Notes: generated by a model from the letters alone, not told the origin. A DNA stretch of 64,000 nt from Geomobilimonas luticola (GCF_018476905.1 NZ_JAHCVK010000011.1:41534-105533), one strand, 5' to 3'; positions 46,024 through 55,365 are shown, counted from the stretch's first letter. Program-made: numbers and translations.

Positions 46024-46049
46024 TTTTATGCCTCCATGCACCGTCACTG

Positions 46050-46086
46050 AAAAACCCTTCACTCCCGCGGAGCTGCAGGGTTTTTT
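46050..46086 (+). terminator. Rho-independent terminator after the nitroreductase gene
   Basis: AAAAACCCT pairs with AGGGTTTTTT around an inner CTCC-CGC-GGAG hairpin, ending in six T residues. Confidence 0.9.
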
Positions 46087-46299
46087 CATGCCATTCATAT
46101 CAAGGCGTATGGTGTATGGCACGCCGCAGCGAAATGGGGCAGACCGTCGAGGCTGACTGGAATTTCCAGGAGCGTCTGGTAAACTTCAAGCAATTCGCAT
46201 CACAACCTACTGAAATTACTTGTATTAACTATTTCTAATTGAACCAACGCCTTGTTTCTGGTATGTTCGCAACTTTTAAAGGGGTGGAGGGGAGCGAAA
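46087..46299. other. Intergenic region with a small palindrome
   Basis: No gene is visible. CTGGAA-T-TTCCAG at about 46159-46171 is a perfect 6-bp palindrome nested in a larger imperfect CAGAC...GTCTG pairing. It may be a protein site. The rest is AT-rich and probably carries the promoter for the next gene. Confidence 0.35.
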
Positions 46300-47175
46300 A
46301 TGGGGGTTGACGCGGTGAACGAGCTGGAAGAGTATCTGCATAAACAGTCCCGGCTGTTTCTTGCCATGCTGGGATTTGTCCTTGCGGTGCTTCTTTCCCT
46401 GGTCGATTATCTGAACCCCGGCATCCATCTGGATTTCGCCTATATGCTCCCCATTGCGCTCGTCAGCTGGTACGGGTCGCGCTGGGGAGGAATGGCCATG
46501 GCATGCGGCTGTGCCTGCGTGTGGCTTGTTACGGGGAAACAGCCGCTCGACAGTCTGGCGACGTTCGCCGTCAATGGCCTGAATTTTGCCATGCTGCTGG
46601 GGAGTTTTGCGGCGTTCTCCCTGGTAGTATCCACCCTGCGGCGGGAACGGGTGATCAACCGGCATCTGGCCCTTTACGACCGGGGGAGTGGTGCCTGTAC
46701 CCGCAACTTCTTCTCCGAACTGGCCGGCGCCGAGATCAGTCGTGCGCAACGCTATGGTCGGCCGTTCACCCTTGCCTGCGTCAATTTCCGTTATGGCGAG
46801 GGGACGCAACCCAGCCTTGGCTGTCGCAATGAAGGGGCCGTCCTGCGAAAGATCGCCCGGGCCATCCGCGTCAATACGCGCAGTTGCGATGTGGTGGGGC
46901 TGCAGCGGGACAACGAGTTCGTCCTGCTATTGCCGGAAACGGACAACGAGTCAGCCGACATCGTGCTCAGGAAACTCTACGACCGGCTTGCCGAACTGCT
47001 CCGGAAAAACGAGTGGGGGCTCCTGGTGGGGGTCGGAGCGGTAACGTTTCTGCGTCCCCCCGAAACGGTTGACGAACTGCTGGAAAAGGCCGAACGGCTT
47101 ACGATCAGGGTGCGTGAAGGCGGGATGGGCAAGACTGTTCATGAGGTGTGCACGAATCCGTCTCTGTACGCATGA
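46300..47175 (+). CDS. Membrane-bound degenerate GGDEF domain protein
   Basis: The 291-residue protein has four hydrophobic segments in the first ~115 residues (MLGFVLAVLLSLVDYL, LDFAYMLPIALVSWYG, MAMACGCACVWLVTG, LNFAMLLGSFAAFSLVV). A GGDEF-fold domain follows from ~135. The signature motif that should read GG[DE]EF is QRDNEF here (GLQRDNEFVLLLPET), and the I-site RxxD is not evident. Diguanylate cyclase activity is therefore unlikely; a regulatory or GTP/c-di-GMP-binding role is more plausible. ATG at 46300 follows GGAGGGG. Confidence 0.85.
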   Translation: MGVDAVNELEEYLHKQSRLFLAMLGFVLAVLLSLVDYLNPGIHLDFAYMLPIALVSWYGSRWGGMAMACGCACVWLVTGKQPLDSLATFAVNGLNFAMLLGSFAAFSLVVSTLRRERVINRHLALYDRGSGACTRNFFSELAGAEISRAQRYGRPFTLACVNFRYGEGTQPSLGCRNEGAVLRKIARAIRVNTRSCDVVGLQRDNEFVLLLPETDNESADIVLRKLYDRLAELLRKNEWGLLVGVGAVTFLRPPETVDELLEKAERLTIRVREGGMGKTVHEVCTNPSLYA

Positions 47176-47208
47176 ATTATTACATCATAGCAGGGGAGGA
47201 ACGAGAGA

Positions 47209-47550
47209 ATGCCTGATTTTGGAACCCCTTTCGCGGGGCTGGCCCATGGCCGTAAACTGACCCACGAGGAGCTGGTTCGCGCCATCCGGTTTCTTGTCGC
47301 GGCTGAGTACGAGGCAATCCAGCTGTATATGCAGCTGGCCGAGTCCACTGACAACAAGCTGGCGATCGAGGTGCTGAAGGATATCGCCGACGAAGAGCGG
47401 GTCCATGCCGGCGAATTCCTTGAACTGCTGCGGCACCTGGCTCCGGACGAGGAAAAATTCTACAACGAAGGGGCGGAGGAAGTGCGGGAACTGATGGAGG
47501 AGTTGCAGAAGAAGTGCAAGGACAGGAAGGGTAAGAACTGCAAATCCTGA
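47209..47550 (+). CDS. Ferritin-like diiron protein (half-ferritin type)
   Basis: The 113-residue protein has two ferritin-like helices with iron ligands in AAEYEAIQLYMQLAE and IADEERVHAGEFLELL (ExxH). A full ferritin needs four helices, so it should dimerise to form diiron sites, as encapsulated-ferritin and some rubrerythrin-like proteins do. The Lys/Cys-rich tail (KKCKDRKGKNCKS) is unusual. No encapsulin shell gene is nearby. GGAGG lies ten bases before the ATG. Confidence 0.84.
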   Translation: MPDFGTPFAGLAHGRKLTHEELVRAIRFLVAAEYEAIQLYMQLAESTDNKLAIEVLKDIADEERVHAGEFLELLRHLAPDEEKFYNEGAEEVRELMEELQKKCKDRKGKNCKS

Positions 47551-47574
47551 CACCGGCAATCATGTGGGGAAACC

Positions 47575-47610
47575 AGACCTGGCGGTTTTGAAAACTGTCC
47601 AGGTCTTATT
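47575..47610. terminator. Hairpin between the ferritin-like and ABC permease genes
   Basis: AGACCTGG pairs with CCAGGTCT around an inner GTTTT/AAAAC stem, followed by a short T-rich tract (TTATT). It lies between convergent genes; the T-run is weak. Confidence 0.55.
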
Positions 47611-47628
47611 GCGTGCGGATCCGGCCGG

Positions 47629-48759
47629 TCAGGTTAACGTCTTCCTGAAACGCTGGACGGCAAAGGAGAGGATGACGGCGCCGAGGACGAAGAGCCCGAG
47701 CATCTGAGGCCAGAGGATGGAGAAGCCGACCCCCTTCAGGAAGATACTCCGAATGATGACGAGGTAGTAGCGGAGGGGATTGAGGAAGGTGAGCCACTGT
47801 ACCGTTGCCGGCATGTTTTCGATGGGGAAGGCGAATCCCGACAGGAGCATGGCGGGGAAAATGAACATGAACGAGCTCATCATCGCCTGCTGCTGGGTCC
47901 GGCTGATGGTGGAGAGGAAGAGGCCGAAGCCGAGGCTGCTCATGAGGAACAGGCCGGTGGCGGCGAAGAGGAGAGGGAGACTGCCGCGGATCGGCACCCC
48001 GAACCAGAAATAGGCCACGACGGTGATAATGGCCACGTCGATGAAGCCGATCAGGACGAACGGGATGGTTTTGCCGAGGATGAATTCCCCCCGGCTTATG
48101 GGGGTGACAATCATCTGCTCCATGGTGCCGATCTCCTTTTCCCGCACCACCGCCATGCTGGAGAGGAGCATGGTGATTATCAGCACGATATTCGCGATGA
48201 CTGCCGGTACGTAATAGTTGCTGCTCTCCAGGTTGTCGTTGTACCAGGCGCGGCTCTGCAGCACGACACCCTCCGGAGCTGCCGCGGCTCCCCGTTCCCG
48301 GGAGATCTGCAGCACCCGGAGGTGTTCGTTGTACCGCGCCGCGATGTTCATTGCATAGTTGAGCACGATTCCGGCAGTATTGGAGTCTGCTCCATCCAGT
48401 ATGATCTGCAGGGAAGCGGTACGTCCCGCCTGCAGGGTTTCACCCATCCCCCTGTTCATTCTGAATACCGCTTTTACCTCTCCCCGGTCCAGGAGTTCCC
48501 GGACCCGTCCCTCCTGCCGGATATGCTCGGTCACCTGGAAATAGCCCGAACGGGACAACCGGGTGGCGATGTCCCGGCTTTCGGTGCTGTTGTCCAGGTC
48601 GTAGATTGCGGTCTTTATCTGCCGTACGTCGGTATTGACCGCATACCCGAAGATAACGGTCTGGAACGCAGGAATGATGAACAGGATAAAACGCATCCGC
48701 GGGTCGCGCAGCGTCTGGATAAACTCTTTTTTCAGCATGCAGGTCAGGCGTTCGAACAT
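47629..48759 (-). CDS. ABC-2 type exporter permease (YbhR/YhhJ-like), second of two
   Basis: The 376-residue membrane protein has an N-terminal helix, a large soluble loop (~45-170), then five helices including IVLIITMLLSSMAVVREKEIGTMEQMIVTPISRGEFILGKTIPF, the ABC-2 permease signature. It pairs with the adjacent paralogous permease. ATG at 48759 has AAGG upstream; a GTG nine bases earlier is possible. Last gene of the leftward exporter operon. Confidence 0.9.
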   Translation of the reverse strand: MFERLTCMLKKEFIQTLRDPRMRFILFIIPAFQTVIFGYAVNTDVRQIKTAIYDLDNSTESRDIATRLSRSGYFQVTEHIRQEGRVRELLDRGEVKAVFRMNRGMGETLQAGRTASLQIILDGADSNTAGIVLNYAMNIAARYNEHLRVLQISRERGAAAAPEGVVLQSRAWYNDNLESSNYYVPAVIANIVLIITMLLSSMAVVREKEIGTMEQMIVTPISRGEFILGKTIPFVLIGFIDVAIITVVAYFWFGVPIRGSLPLLFAATGLFLMSSLGFGLFLSTISRTQQQAMMSSFMFIFPAMLLSGFAFPIENMPATVQWLTFLNPLRYYLVIIRSIFLKGVGFSILWPQMLGLFVLGAVILSFAVQRFRKTLT

Positions 48760-48786
48760 TCGGCGCACCTTGGGGTATCCGTCGTG

Positions 48787-49920
48787 TCAGACGATCTTTT
48801 TTCGGAATTTTCTGATGGCCAGGGTTATTACCACCCCGCCGAATACGGCCAGAAATCCTGCTTCCGGAGCCAGAACGTCGATCCCCACCTCTTTGAGGTA
48901 GATGCCGCGCAGGATGGTGACGAAGTAGCGGGCAGTTATGATATGGGTTATGCCCTGGATCGGCAGCGGCATGTTTTCGATGGGAAAGATGAACCCCGAG
49001 AGGAGGAAGGCTGGCAGCATGGTCGACACAATGGCGAGCTGGCTGGCCATCCGCTGGTTTTTCGTGACGATGCTGATGAGCATGCCGAGGGAAAGGGCGC
49101 CGACCAGGAATACCAACGACATGCCGAATAGAAGCCAGAGGCTCCCCCGGAGGGGGATGTCGAAGAAGAATTCGCCCACCAGCACCGAGAGAATCAAGTC
49201 GATGATGCCGATGGTGAAGTAGGGGACGAGCTTCCCCGTAATCAGTTCCGGTCCGGTGAGGGGGGTGGAGATCAACTGCTCCATGGTGCCGGTTTCCCAT
49301 TCCCGTGCCACCGTGAGCGAGGTGAGAAGGGCGGTGATGACCATCATGATGACGGCGATAAGCCCGGGAAAGATGTAGTTCCGGGATATCATGTCGGAAT
49401 TGAACCAGATGCGGGGCCTGACGTCCAGCTGCCCGATGGTTGCGTCGGTCCCCGTGCGCCTGGCATGCTCAAGGACGACTTCCTGGGAGTATCCACGGGT
49501 GACCGCATCGGCGTAGCCGAGGGCGATGGTGGCGGTGTTGGAATCGCTTCCGTCCAGGATCGCCTGGACTTCGGCGCGATGGCCCGTTTCGATCCGGCGG
49601 GCGAAGTCTGCGGGGATGATCAGGGCGATCAGGGTATCGCGCCGGTCGATGGCCCGTTCGATCTCACGGTAGTTGTCGGTGGTCTCCTGCAGCGAGAAAT
49701 AGCGGGAGCCGGCGAAGCGGCTGACGAAGTCCCGGCTCGCGGGGGTGTTACTCTGGTCCCAGACCATGAGCGGTACCCTGTCCACATCCAGGGTCAGGGC
49801 GTAGCCGAACAGGAAGAGGAGGAGCATGGGGATGGCGAGCCCCATCATGAGGCTGCGCGGGTCCCGGATGACGTGGAGGAACTCCTTTTTCGCAACGGCC
49901 TTGATGCGCTGGTACTTCAT
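48787..49920 (-). CDS. ABC-2 type exporter permease (YbhS-like), first of two
   Basis: The 377-residue paralogue of the downstream permease has the same design: N-terminal helix (LMMGLAIPMLLLFLFGYALT), extracytoplasmic loop, and MMVITALLTSLTVAREWETGTMEQLISTPLTGPELITGKLVPYF. Two such half-permeases form the membrane channel. Its ATG overlaps the stop of the upstream ATPase gene as 49917-49920. Confidence 0.91.
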   Translation of the reverse strand: MKYQRIKAVAKKEFLHVIRDPRSLMMGLAIPMLLLFLFGYALTLDVDRVPLMVWDQSNTPASRDFVSRFAGSRYFSLQETTDNYREIERAIDRRDTLIALIIPADFARRIETGHRAEVQAILDGSDSNTATIALGYADAVTRGYSQEVVLEHARRTGTDATIGQLDVRPRIWFNSDMISRNYIFPGLIAVIMMVITALLTSLTVAREWETGTMEQLISTPLTGPELITGKLVPYFTIGIIDLILSVLVGEFFFDIPLRGSLWLLFGMSLVFLVGALSLGMLISIVTKNQRMASQLAIVSTMLPAFLLSGFIFPIENMPLPIQGITHIITARYFVTILRGIYLKEVGIDVLAPEAGFLAVFGGVVITLAIRKFRKKIV

Positions 49921-50891
49921 CGGGAGAACTCCCCCTGCGGCGCTTCCTGACGGTCCCGGGCCTCGATGAGCGACACGAACACATCCTCCAGGGAGGGGAT
50001 GATTCGCTCCGGTTGCACTGCCGTATAGCCCGCATCCGCCAGTTTCCTTTCAATGGCCGGAACCGCCGCCGCCGCCCGTTCTACCACCACGTGCAGGCCC
50101 CGTCCGAAGAGGGCGGCGTGACGGACTCCCGGCAGTTCCTCGATGAGCCCCATGGCATCCTGGGGGTGATCGCAGAAAAGCTCCACGATCTCTTCGGTCA
50201 TCTGATGGGTCTTCAGTTCCTCCGGAGTGCCGAGGGCAATCAGTTCCCCCCGGTAGATGAGGCCGAGGCGGTCACAGTATTCTGCCTCGTCCATGTAGTG
50301 GGTGGTGACGAACACCGTTACCCCCTGGCCGGCCAGGTGGTAGATCAGGTCCCAGAAGTTGCGCCGGCTGATGGGGTCAACTCCCGAGGTCGGTTCGTCC
50401 AGAAAGATGATGGGGGGTTCGTGGAGAATGGCGCACCCCAGTGCCAGCCGCTGTTTCCAGCCGCCGGAAAGTATGGCGGTGCGCGAGGACCGGTGCTCCC
50501 GGAGTCCGGCCATCTCTATAACCCACTCCTTCCGTTCGCGCTTCTTTATGGCGGGAATCCGGTAGATGCCGCTGTAGAAATCGATGTTTTCCTCCACGGT
50601 AAGGTCTTCGTAGAGGGAGAACTTCTGGCTCATATAGCCGATGTTCTTCTTGATCTCCTCCGCGTCCTTCCCGATGTCGAATCCTGCCACGGTGCCGCTT
50701 CCACCGGAGGGGGGAAGGATGCCGCAGAGCATCCGGATGGTGGTGGACTTGCCGGCGCCGTTCGGGCCGAGGAAGCCGAAAATCTCTCCCCGCCCGACCT
50801 GGAGGTTCAGTCGGTCCACGGCCACGAAGTCGCCGAACCGCTTGGAGAGATCCGTGAGGGTGACGGCGTAACCGGTTTCGGTGCCGTTCAT
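49917..50891 (-). CDS. ABC transporter ATP-binding protein (multidrug export type), second of two
   Basis: The 324-residue ATPase has Walker A GPNGAGKST, signature LSGGWKQRLALG, Walker B IIFLDEPTSGVDP, and a C-terminal DUF4162-like extension with EDVFVSLIEA. The usual LSGGQ motif reads LSGGW here. It overlaps the upstream ATPase gene by 4 bp. Two separate ATPases with two permeases and a HlyD protein match the YbhGFSR efflux layout, in which YbhF is a fused double ATPase. Confidence 0.92.
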   Translation of the reverse strand: MNGTETGYAVTLTDLSKRFGDFVAVDRLNLQVGRGEIFGFLGPNGAGKSTTIRMLCGILPPSGGSGTVAGFDIGKDAEEIKKNIGYMSQKFSLYEDLTVEENIDFYSGIYRIPAIKKRERKEWVIEMAGLREHRSSRTAILSGGWKQRLALGCAILHEPPIIFLDEPTSGVDPISRRNFWDLIYHLAGQGVTVFVTTHYMDEAEYCDRLGLIYRGELIALGTPEELKTHQMTEEIVELFCDHPQDAMGLIEELPGVRHAALFGRGLHVVVERAAAAVPAIERKLADAGYTAVQPERIIPSLEDVFVSLIEARDRQEAPQGEFSR

Positions 50892-51856
50892 TGCGCACCA
50901 CCCTGGCGGGAGAGAACCGACACGAACACGTCTTCCAGGCTCGGCTCAATCTGCCGGATGCCGAGGAGTTCGATCCCCTCGGCACTCATCAGAGAGACTG
51001 CGGCGGTTTCTCCCGTGCCAGGATCACCGGTCACCAGGTGGACCCGGTCGCCGAAGAGCCCGACGGTCGCGTCGGAAAACCGGTTGCGCAGAAGGCGTGC
51101 GGTGCGGCGGGGGTCAGATGTGCGGATTTCGAGGATGGCCCCGCGCATGAGCTGTTTCAGGTTGACCGGGGTGTCGCAGGCGAGGAGCTTGCCTTTGTGG
51201 ATGAGCCCGACCCGGTTGCAGCGGTCCGCCTCGTCCAGGTAGGCGGTGGTGACGAAGATGGTGACCCCTTCCTTCAGGAGCTGGTAGAGGATGCGCCAGA
51301 AATCCCGGCGTGACACGGGATCGACGCCGTTGGTCGGCTCGTCGAGGAAGAGAACCTTGGGGGTGTGGACGAGGGCGCAGGCGAGGCCGAGTTTCTGTTT
51401 CATCCCGCCGGAAAGGTTTCCCGCCAGCCGGTTTTTGAAGGGGGTGAGGTTGCTGAAGGTGAGGAGGCGGTCGATTTTTTCGGCCCGGCCGCGCCGGGGA
51501 AGGCCGTAGATGTCGGCGTAGAAATGCATGTTCTCCATCACCGTCAGGTCGGGGTAAAGGCCGAAGCGTTGGCTCATGTACCCGATGTCGTCCTTGATCG
51601 CCTCGCTGTCGCGCACCGAGTGCCGCCCCAGGACCCACGCCTCGCCGTCGGTCGGGTCCATGATGCCGGCAAGCATCCGCATGGTGGTCGTTTTCCCCGC
51701 CCCGTCCGAGCCGACCAGACCGAACAGTTCACCCTGCGCAACGGAGATGGTAAGGCGGTCCACGGCGGTGAGCCCGTCGAAGCGCCTGGTCAGGTTGTGG
51801 GTTCGGATGGCGTCCATGGTCAGTGCGGAAGGCAGGAATCTCGAAGTAAAAGGCAT
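50888..51856 (-). CDS. ABC transporter ATP-binding protein, first of two
   Basis: The 322-residue ATPase has an A-loop region RRFDGLTAVDRL, Walker A near GSDGAGKTT (Asp replacing the usual Asn), signature LSGGMKQKLGLA, Walker B VLFLDEPTNGVDP, and the EDVFVS C-terminal motif. It corresponds to the first half of YbhF-type proteins. ATG at 51856 has AAGG seven bases upstream. It follows the HlyD gene by 51 bp and overlaps the second ATPase gene. Confidence 0.92.
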   Translation of the reverse strand: MPFTSRFLPSALTMDAIRTHNLTRRFDGLTAVDRLTISVAQGELFGLVGSDGAGKTTTMRMLAGIMDPTDGEAWVLGRHSVRDSEAIKDDIGYMSQRFGLYPDLTVMENMHFYADIYGLPRRGRAEKIDRLLTFSNLTPFKNRLAGNLSGGMKQKLGLACALVHTPKVLFLDEPTNGVDPVSRRDFWRILYQLLKEGVTIFVTTAYLDEADRCNRVGLIHKGKLLACDTPVNLKQLMRGAILEIRTSDPRRTARLLRNRFSDATVGLFGDRVHLVTGDPGTGETAAVSLMSAEGIELLGIRQIEPSLEDVFVSVLSRQGGAQ

Positions 51857-51907
51857 TTCAAGGCCTTTCCATTCTCCCAGTCTTCCGCGCTATCTCCCTT
51901 CCGAGCT

Positions 51908-52909
51908 TCAGCTCTTCCGTTCTTCTGCGCTCGTCAGTATTTCTCCATCCGCCGGCATTCCTGGTTTCAGTTCCATGTCCGGGTTGGGTATGGTGATCTT
52001 GATCCGGTAGACGAGCTTGACCCGTTCCTTCTGGGTCTGGACGTTCTTGGGGGTGAATTCCGCCTCGCTGGCGATGAAGGAGACTGTTCCCGGGTAGGAC
52101 TTGCCGGGGTAGGTGTCGGTGGTGACGTTAACCTTTTGCCCGAGTTTCACCCTGCCGAGATCGGTTTCGTTGATATAGGCCCTGACCCAGGTGTTTTCCA
52201 TGTCGCCGATGGTGACCACCGGCGTACCGGTGGCAACCTGTTCACCCGGCTCCACATGCTTGGCCATGACCATGCCGGTCGATGGCGCGGTAAGGGCGGC
52301 ATAGGAGAGCCGCTCCCGGGCAATGGCCAGGGCCGCCTCCGCTTCCTTTGCTCGTGCCCGTCCCTGGTCGATCCGTTCCTGTCGTGGCCCCTTGCGGGAG
52401 AGGCTGAGGCTTTCCCTGGCCAGCCGCACATTGGCGGTTGCGGCATCAACGGCTGCCCGTGCGTTGTCCAGGTCACGCCTGGCGACTACTTCTCTCTCGA
52501 ACAGGCTTTTGACCCGCTTGAAGTCGGCCTCGGCCCGGGTCGCCTCGGCTTCGGCACGTTCCAGGGTCGCCTCCGCCTGGCCGATCTCCTCTTTGCGGGA
52601 GCCCGCTTCCAGTTCGGCCAGTGCTGCCCGGGCCGCCTGCACATCCGCCTGGCGCAGCGCCACTTCCTTGGCGAGGTCGCTGCTGTCGAGACGTGCGACG
52701 AGTTGGCCGGCCTCGACCCGCATCCCCTCATCCACCAGCCGTTCCATGACCCGCCCCGGAATCTTGAAGCTCGCCTCGACGCTGGTTATCTCGATATTTC
52801 CCGACACCCGGACCGCTCCGTCCGTCGTGCGGGAATTCCTGAGCAAGAAAAACGCCGCGGCAGCTGCCACCAGCACCACGACAATGATCACCACGAGCTT
52901 TTTACCCAC
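51908..52909 (-). CDS. HlyD family periplasmic adaptor of the ABC exporter (YbhG-like)
   Basis: The 333-residue membrane-fusion protein has an N-terminal signal-anchor (LVVIIVVVLVAAAAAFFLL), barrel-sandwich strands (EITSVEASFKIPGRVMERLVDEGMRVEAGQLVARLDS), a long alpha-hairpin (~75-185; ALAELEAGSRKEEIGQAEATLERAEAEATRAEADFKR) and a C-terminal beta-barrel. It bridges the permease to an outer-membrane channel; no TolC-type gene is in the window. First gene of the five-gene exporter operon. Confidence 0.91.
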   Translation of the reverse strand: MGKKLVVIIVVVLVAAAAAFFLLRNSRTTDGAVRVSGNIEITSVEASFKIPGRVMERLVDEGMRVEAGQLVARLDSSDLAKEVALRQADVQAARAALAELEAGSRKEEIGQAEATLERAEAEATRAEADFKRVKSLFEREVVARRDLDNARAAVDAATANVRLARESLSLSRKGPRQERIDQGRARAKEAEAALAIARERLSYAALTAPSTGMVMAKHVEPGEQVATGTPVVTIGDMENTWVRAYINETDLGRVKLGQKVNVTTDTYPGKSYPGTVSFIASEAEFTPKNVQTQKERVKLVYRIKITIPNPDMELKPGMPADGEILTSAEERKS

Positions 52910-53033
52910 CGTACATCCCCCCTGTTCGGAATTCCATAATGGTTTATACCACCTAATGCCGCCGATTGGAATGCTTTGTGCTTTTTAACACCTGAGAGGT
53001 AGTTGGAGAAGGCAGGTAATCCACTGTAAGGCG

Positions 53034-53606
53034 GTGATTTCATTGAGAACGGTACTTATCTGCGATGACGAGCCCATCATCAGGATGAGCCTAAAAAAGA
53101 GGCTACAGGAACTGGGGTTTGATGAAATTATGGAGTGCGGCGACGGCGAGGCGGCGGTCAAAACGGCCCTTGCCCGGATGCCCGACATGGTCATGCTGGA
53201 CGTGGCGATGCCGAAACTGGACGGCATCTCTGCTGCCCGTGAGATCAGGAAGAAGCTGAAGATTCCGATCCTCCTCCTTACCGCCTGCTACGATCAGGAA
53301 ACGGTGCGGAAGGCAAAAGAGGCCGGCGTTGCGGCGCTGCTTACGAAACCGTTCCGTGACCAGGACCTCTGGCCTGCCATCGAACTCGCCTTTGCCCACG
53401 CTTCCGAGGTGGAGGAACTCAAGGAGGAGGTGGAAGACCTGAAGGAGTCCATCGAGACCCGGAAGGTGATCGAGAGGGCCAAGGGGGTACTCATGCAGCG
53501 GCAGGCACTTACCGAACCCGAAGCATTCCGCAAGATGCAGAAACTGGCCATGGACAAGCGGAAAAGCATGCGTCAGATAGCGGAGGCGATACTCCTCACC
53601 GAGTAG
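53034..53606 (+). CDS. Response regulator with ANTAR RNA-binding domain
   Basis: The 190-residue protein has a receiver domain (~5-120: VLICDDEPII acidic pocket, MLDVAMPKLDG with the phospho-Asp, LLTACYD, and LLTKPFRD with the conserved Lys). A coiled-coil linker and a C-terminal ANTAR domain (RKVIERAKGVLMQRQALTEPEAFRKMQKLAMDKRKSMRQIAEAIL) follow. ANTAR proteins bind tandem hexaloop RNA hairpins and prevent termination, often at nitrogen-assimilation genes. The start may instead be TTG at 53043. No cognate kinase gene is adjacent. Confidence 0.92.
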   Translation: MISLRTVLICDDEPIIRMSLKKRLQELGFDEIMECGDGEAAVKTALARMPDMVMLDVAMPKLDGISAAREIRKKLKIPILLLTACYDQETVRKAKEAGVAALLTKPFRDQDLWPAIELAFAHASEVEELKEEVEDLKESIETRKVIERAKGVLMQRQALTEPEAFRKMQKLAMDKRKSMRQIAEAILLTE

Positions 53607-53857
53607 AAATGTTGCCATAACGATACACTCATGTCCGGCAAACGGCCTGGCTGCGCGACAGAAATCGTCCCGCTTCCGGGCCGCTTCTTTTCCGTAGTTC
53701 ACCGTTGTATTTCCTTGAAATCACACGTGCGTAAAAAAACGGCATCCTCTCCCTTTTAGGGATTGAAAATCTTGTTAATCTTTTATATCTTGCCGTGACA
53801 TTTAAGAAATGCTCCTCTGTTTCCCAGCTTCGAAAGATTTCAGGGAGATTTGCCACT

Positions 53858-55261
53858 GTGGACATGTTGCTGCGACTGACGGTTCTGGCCCCCATGTTTC
53901 TGGCGCTCGTACTCTCCGGTTGTTCCAGTACTCCGAAGAGCAGGCCGGAGGCACTGGCGGCTCTTGCACGTCTGTGGGACGCCGATGTGCCTGCGCGCGC
54001 CTATGATGAGTATCTGAGCGTGGAAGAGACCTACGCGCGTGCCGAGTCCTTCACGGAAAAGAACGATGACCGGATGGCCGAGAAATATTACCGGCTCGCC
54101 CTGGTGAAGGGGAAACTGCTGGAAGAACAGATCCGGCGGGAAGAGGTGAAGCCTGTTCGTTCCCCCGCGGCCGGCGTACCGAAAAGCCTTCCGGCCGATC
54201 AGTTGCCAGGTAACCTGCCGGAGCCAGACCGCCAGATAACTGATGGCCCCTCATTTGGAGTGGAATCCGGGCCTGCCGAACCGGATCGGCCTATTGAAAA
54301 CCAGCCGCTCCCTGGCGTGGAGGGTGCCGTTGTCGACTCCCGTCCTGTGGGAGATGTTTCGCGCGGTCCGGAGACCGACCCTGGAGAAGCTGATCAGTCC
54401 CGTCGGCATACTCCCCCTCCCGTCATTAAGTCCGACCGGATAATCGGCGGTGAAGAACTGTACGTGGTGAAAAAAGGGGATACCCTGGGGCTCATCGGCG
54501 CAAAGCTGGGGGTCAGCTGGCGGTATCTCGCAAAGGCCAATAATCTCGACCCGAAGCAGCACCTTTACGTGGGGCAGGAACTGCGGGTGGTGAACCGGAG
54601 GATCGTTCCGAAGAAGGTGAGGAACGGTCTGGTCATCAATATTCCCGACCGCATGATGTATTACTTCAAGCAGGGGAGGCTGGCTAAATCAATCCCCGTT
54701 GCCCTGGGCAAACCGAACCCCCGTGATGTCCAGGATGATGACGTCGTCTGGCACACCCCCACCGGTGTATTCAGGATACTGGCCAAGGAAAAAGACCCGA
54801 TCTGGCGCGTTCCCCCCTCCATACAGAAGGAGATGGAAGAGCAGGGGAAGGAGGTTGTGAGCAAGGTTCTGCCGGGGGACAAAAATCCGCTGGGTAAGTA
54901 TGCATTGCGGACATCCATCCCGGGGATAATGATTCACAGCACCATTCGCCCTGCTTCCATCTACGGGTTCAGCAGTCATGGCTGCATCAGGGTCTCACCC
55001 GGCATGATGGAAGACCTGTTCGACGAGATCGAGGTCAATACCAGGGGAGAAATCATCTACAAACCGATCAAGGTGGCGGTAACCGAAGACGGCCGGGTGT
55101 TTCTGGAAGTTAACCGTGATGTGTACGACAAGAAGATCGACTTCGAAAAGGAAGTGAAAGAGGTCCTCCGAAAAAACAGGGCAACCGGAAAGGTCGACTG
55201 GAAGAAGGTCGACCTTGTCCTCAGGAACAAGCTCGGGATAGCCGAAGACGTGACGATGTAA
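53858..55261 (+). CDS. LysM and L,D-transpeptidase (YkuD) lipoprotein
   Basis: The 467-residue product starts with a lipoprotein signal (LLRLTVLAPMFLALVLSGCSS, lipobox LSGC). A helical linker and a low-complexity Pro/Asp-rich region follow, then a LysM domain (~205-250: YVVKKGDTLGLIGAKLGVSWRYLAKANNL...LYVGQELRVV). A YkuD domain (~265-400) has the active-site HSTIRPASIYGFSSHGCIRVS, with the catalytic His and Cys. It should cross-link peptidoglycan or attach proteins to it from the outer-membrane side. GTG at 53858 follows GGGAG; an ATG two codons later is possible. Confidence 0.9.
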   Translation: MDMLLRLTVLAPMFLALVLSGCSSTPKSRPEALAALARLWDADVPARAYDEYLSVEETYARAESFTEKNDDRMAEKYYRLALVKGKLLEEQIRREEVKPVRSPAAGVPKSLPADQLPGNLPEPDRQITDGPSFGVESGPAEPDRPIENQPLPGVEGAVVDSRPVGDVSRGPETDPGEADQSRRHTPPPVIKSDRIIGGEELYVVKKGDTLGLIGAKLGVSWRYLAKANNLDPKQHLYVGQELRVVNRRIVPKKVRNGLVINIPDRMMYYFKQGRLAKSIPVALGKPNPRDVQDDDVVWHTPTGVFRILAKEKDPIWRVPPSIQKEMEEQGKEVVSKVLPGDKNPLGKYALRTSIPGIMIHSTIRPASIYGFSSHGCIRVSPGMMEDLFDEIEVNTRGEIIYKPIKVAVTEDGRVFLEVNRDVYDKKIDFEKEVKEVLRKNRATGKVDWKKVDLVLRNKLGIAEDVTM

Positions 55262-55315
55262 ACTGCCAGCGTGGTCGTTATGGGAAATCTAAAATCTGAT
55301 AGTACAAGGCCTGGC

Positions 55316-55365
55316 AAACAGGGGCGCTTCCGGGAAAGAGGGAACGCCCCTGTTCGTTTTATTTT
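55316..55365 (+). terminator. Rho-independent terminator after the L,D-transpeptidase gene
   Basis: CAGGGGCG pairs with CGCCCCTG across a ~20-base loop, followed by TTCGTTTTATTTT. Confidence 0.85.

Noticed and set aside
47575..53000. A TolC-like outer-membrane channel or TetR regulator in the ABC exporter operon
   Set aside because: None of the genes here has such domains; the operon holds two permeases, two ATPases and one HlyD adaptor only.
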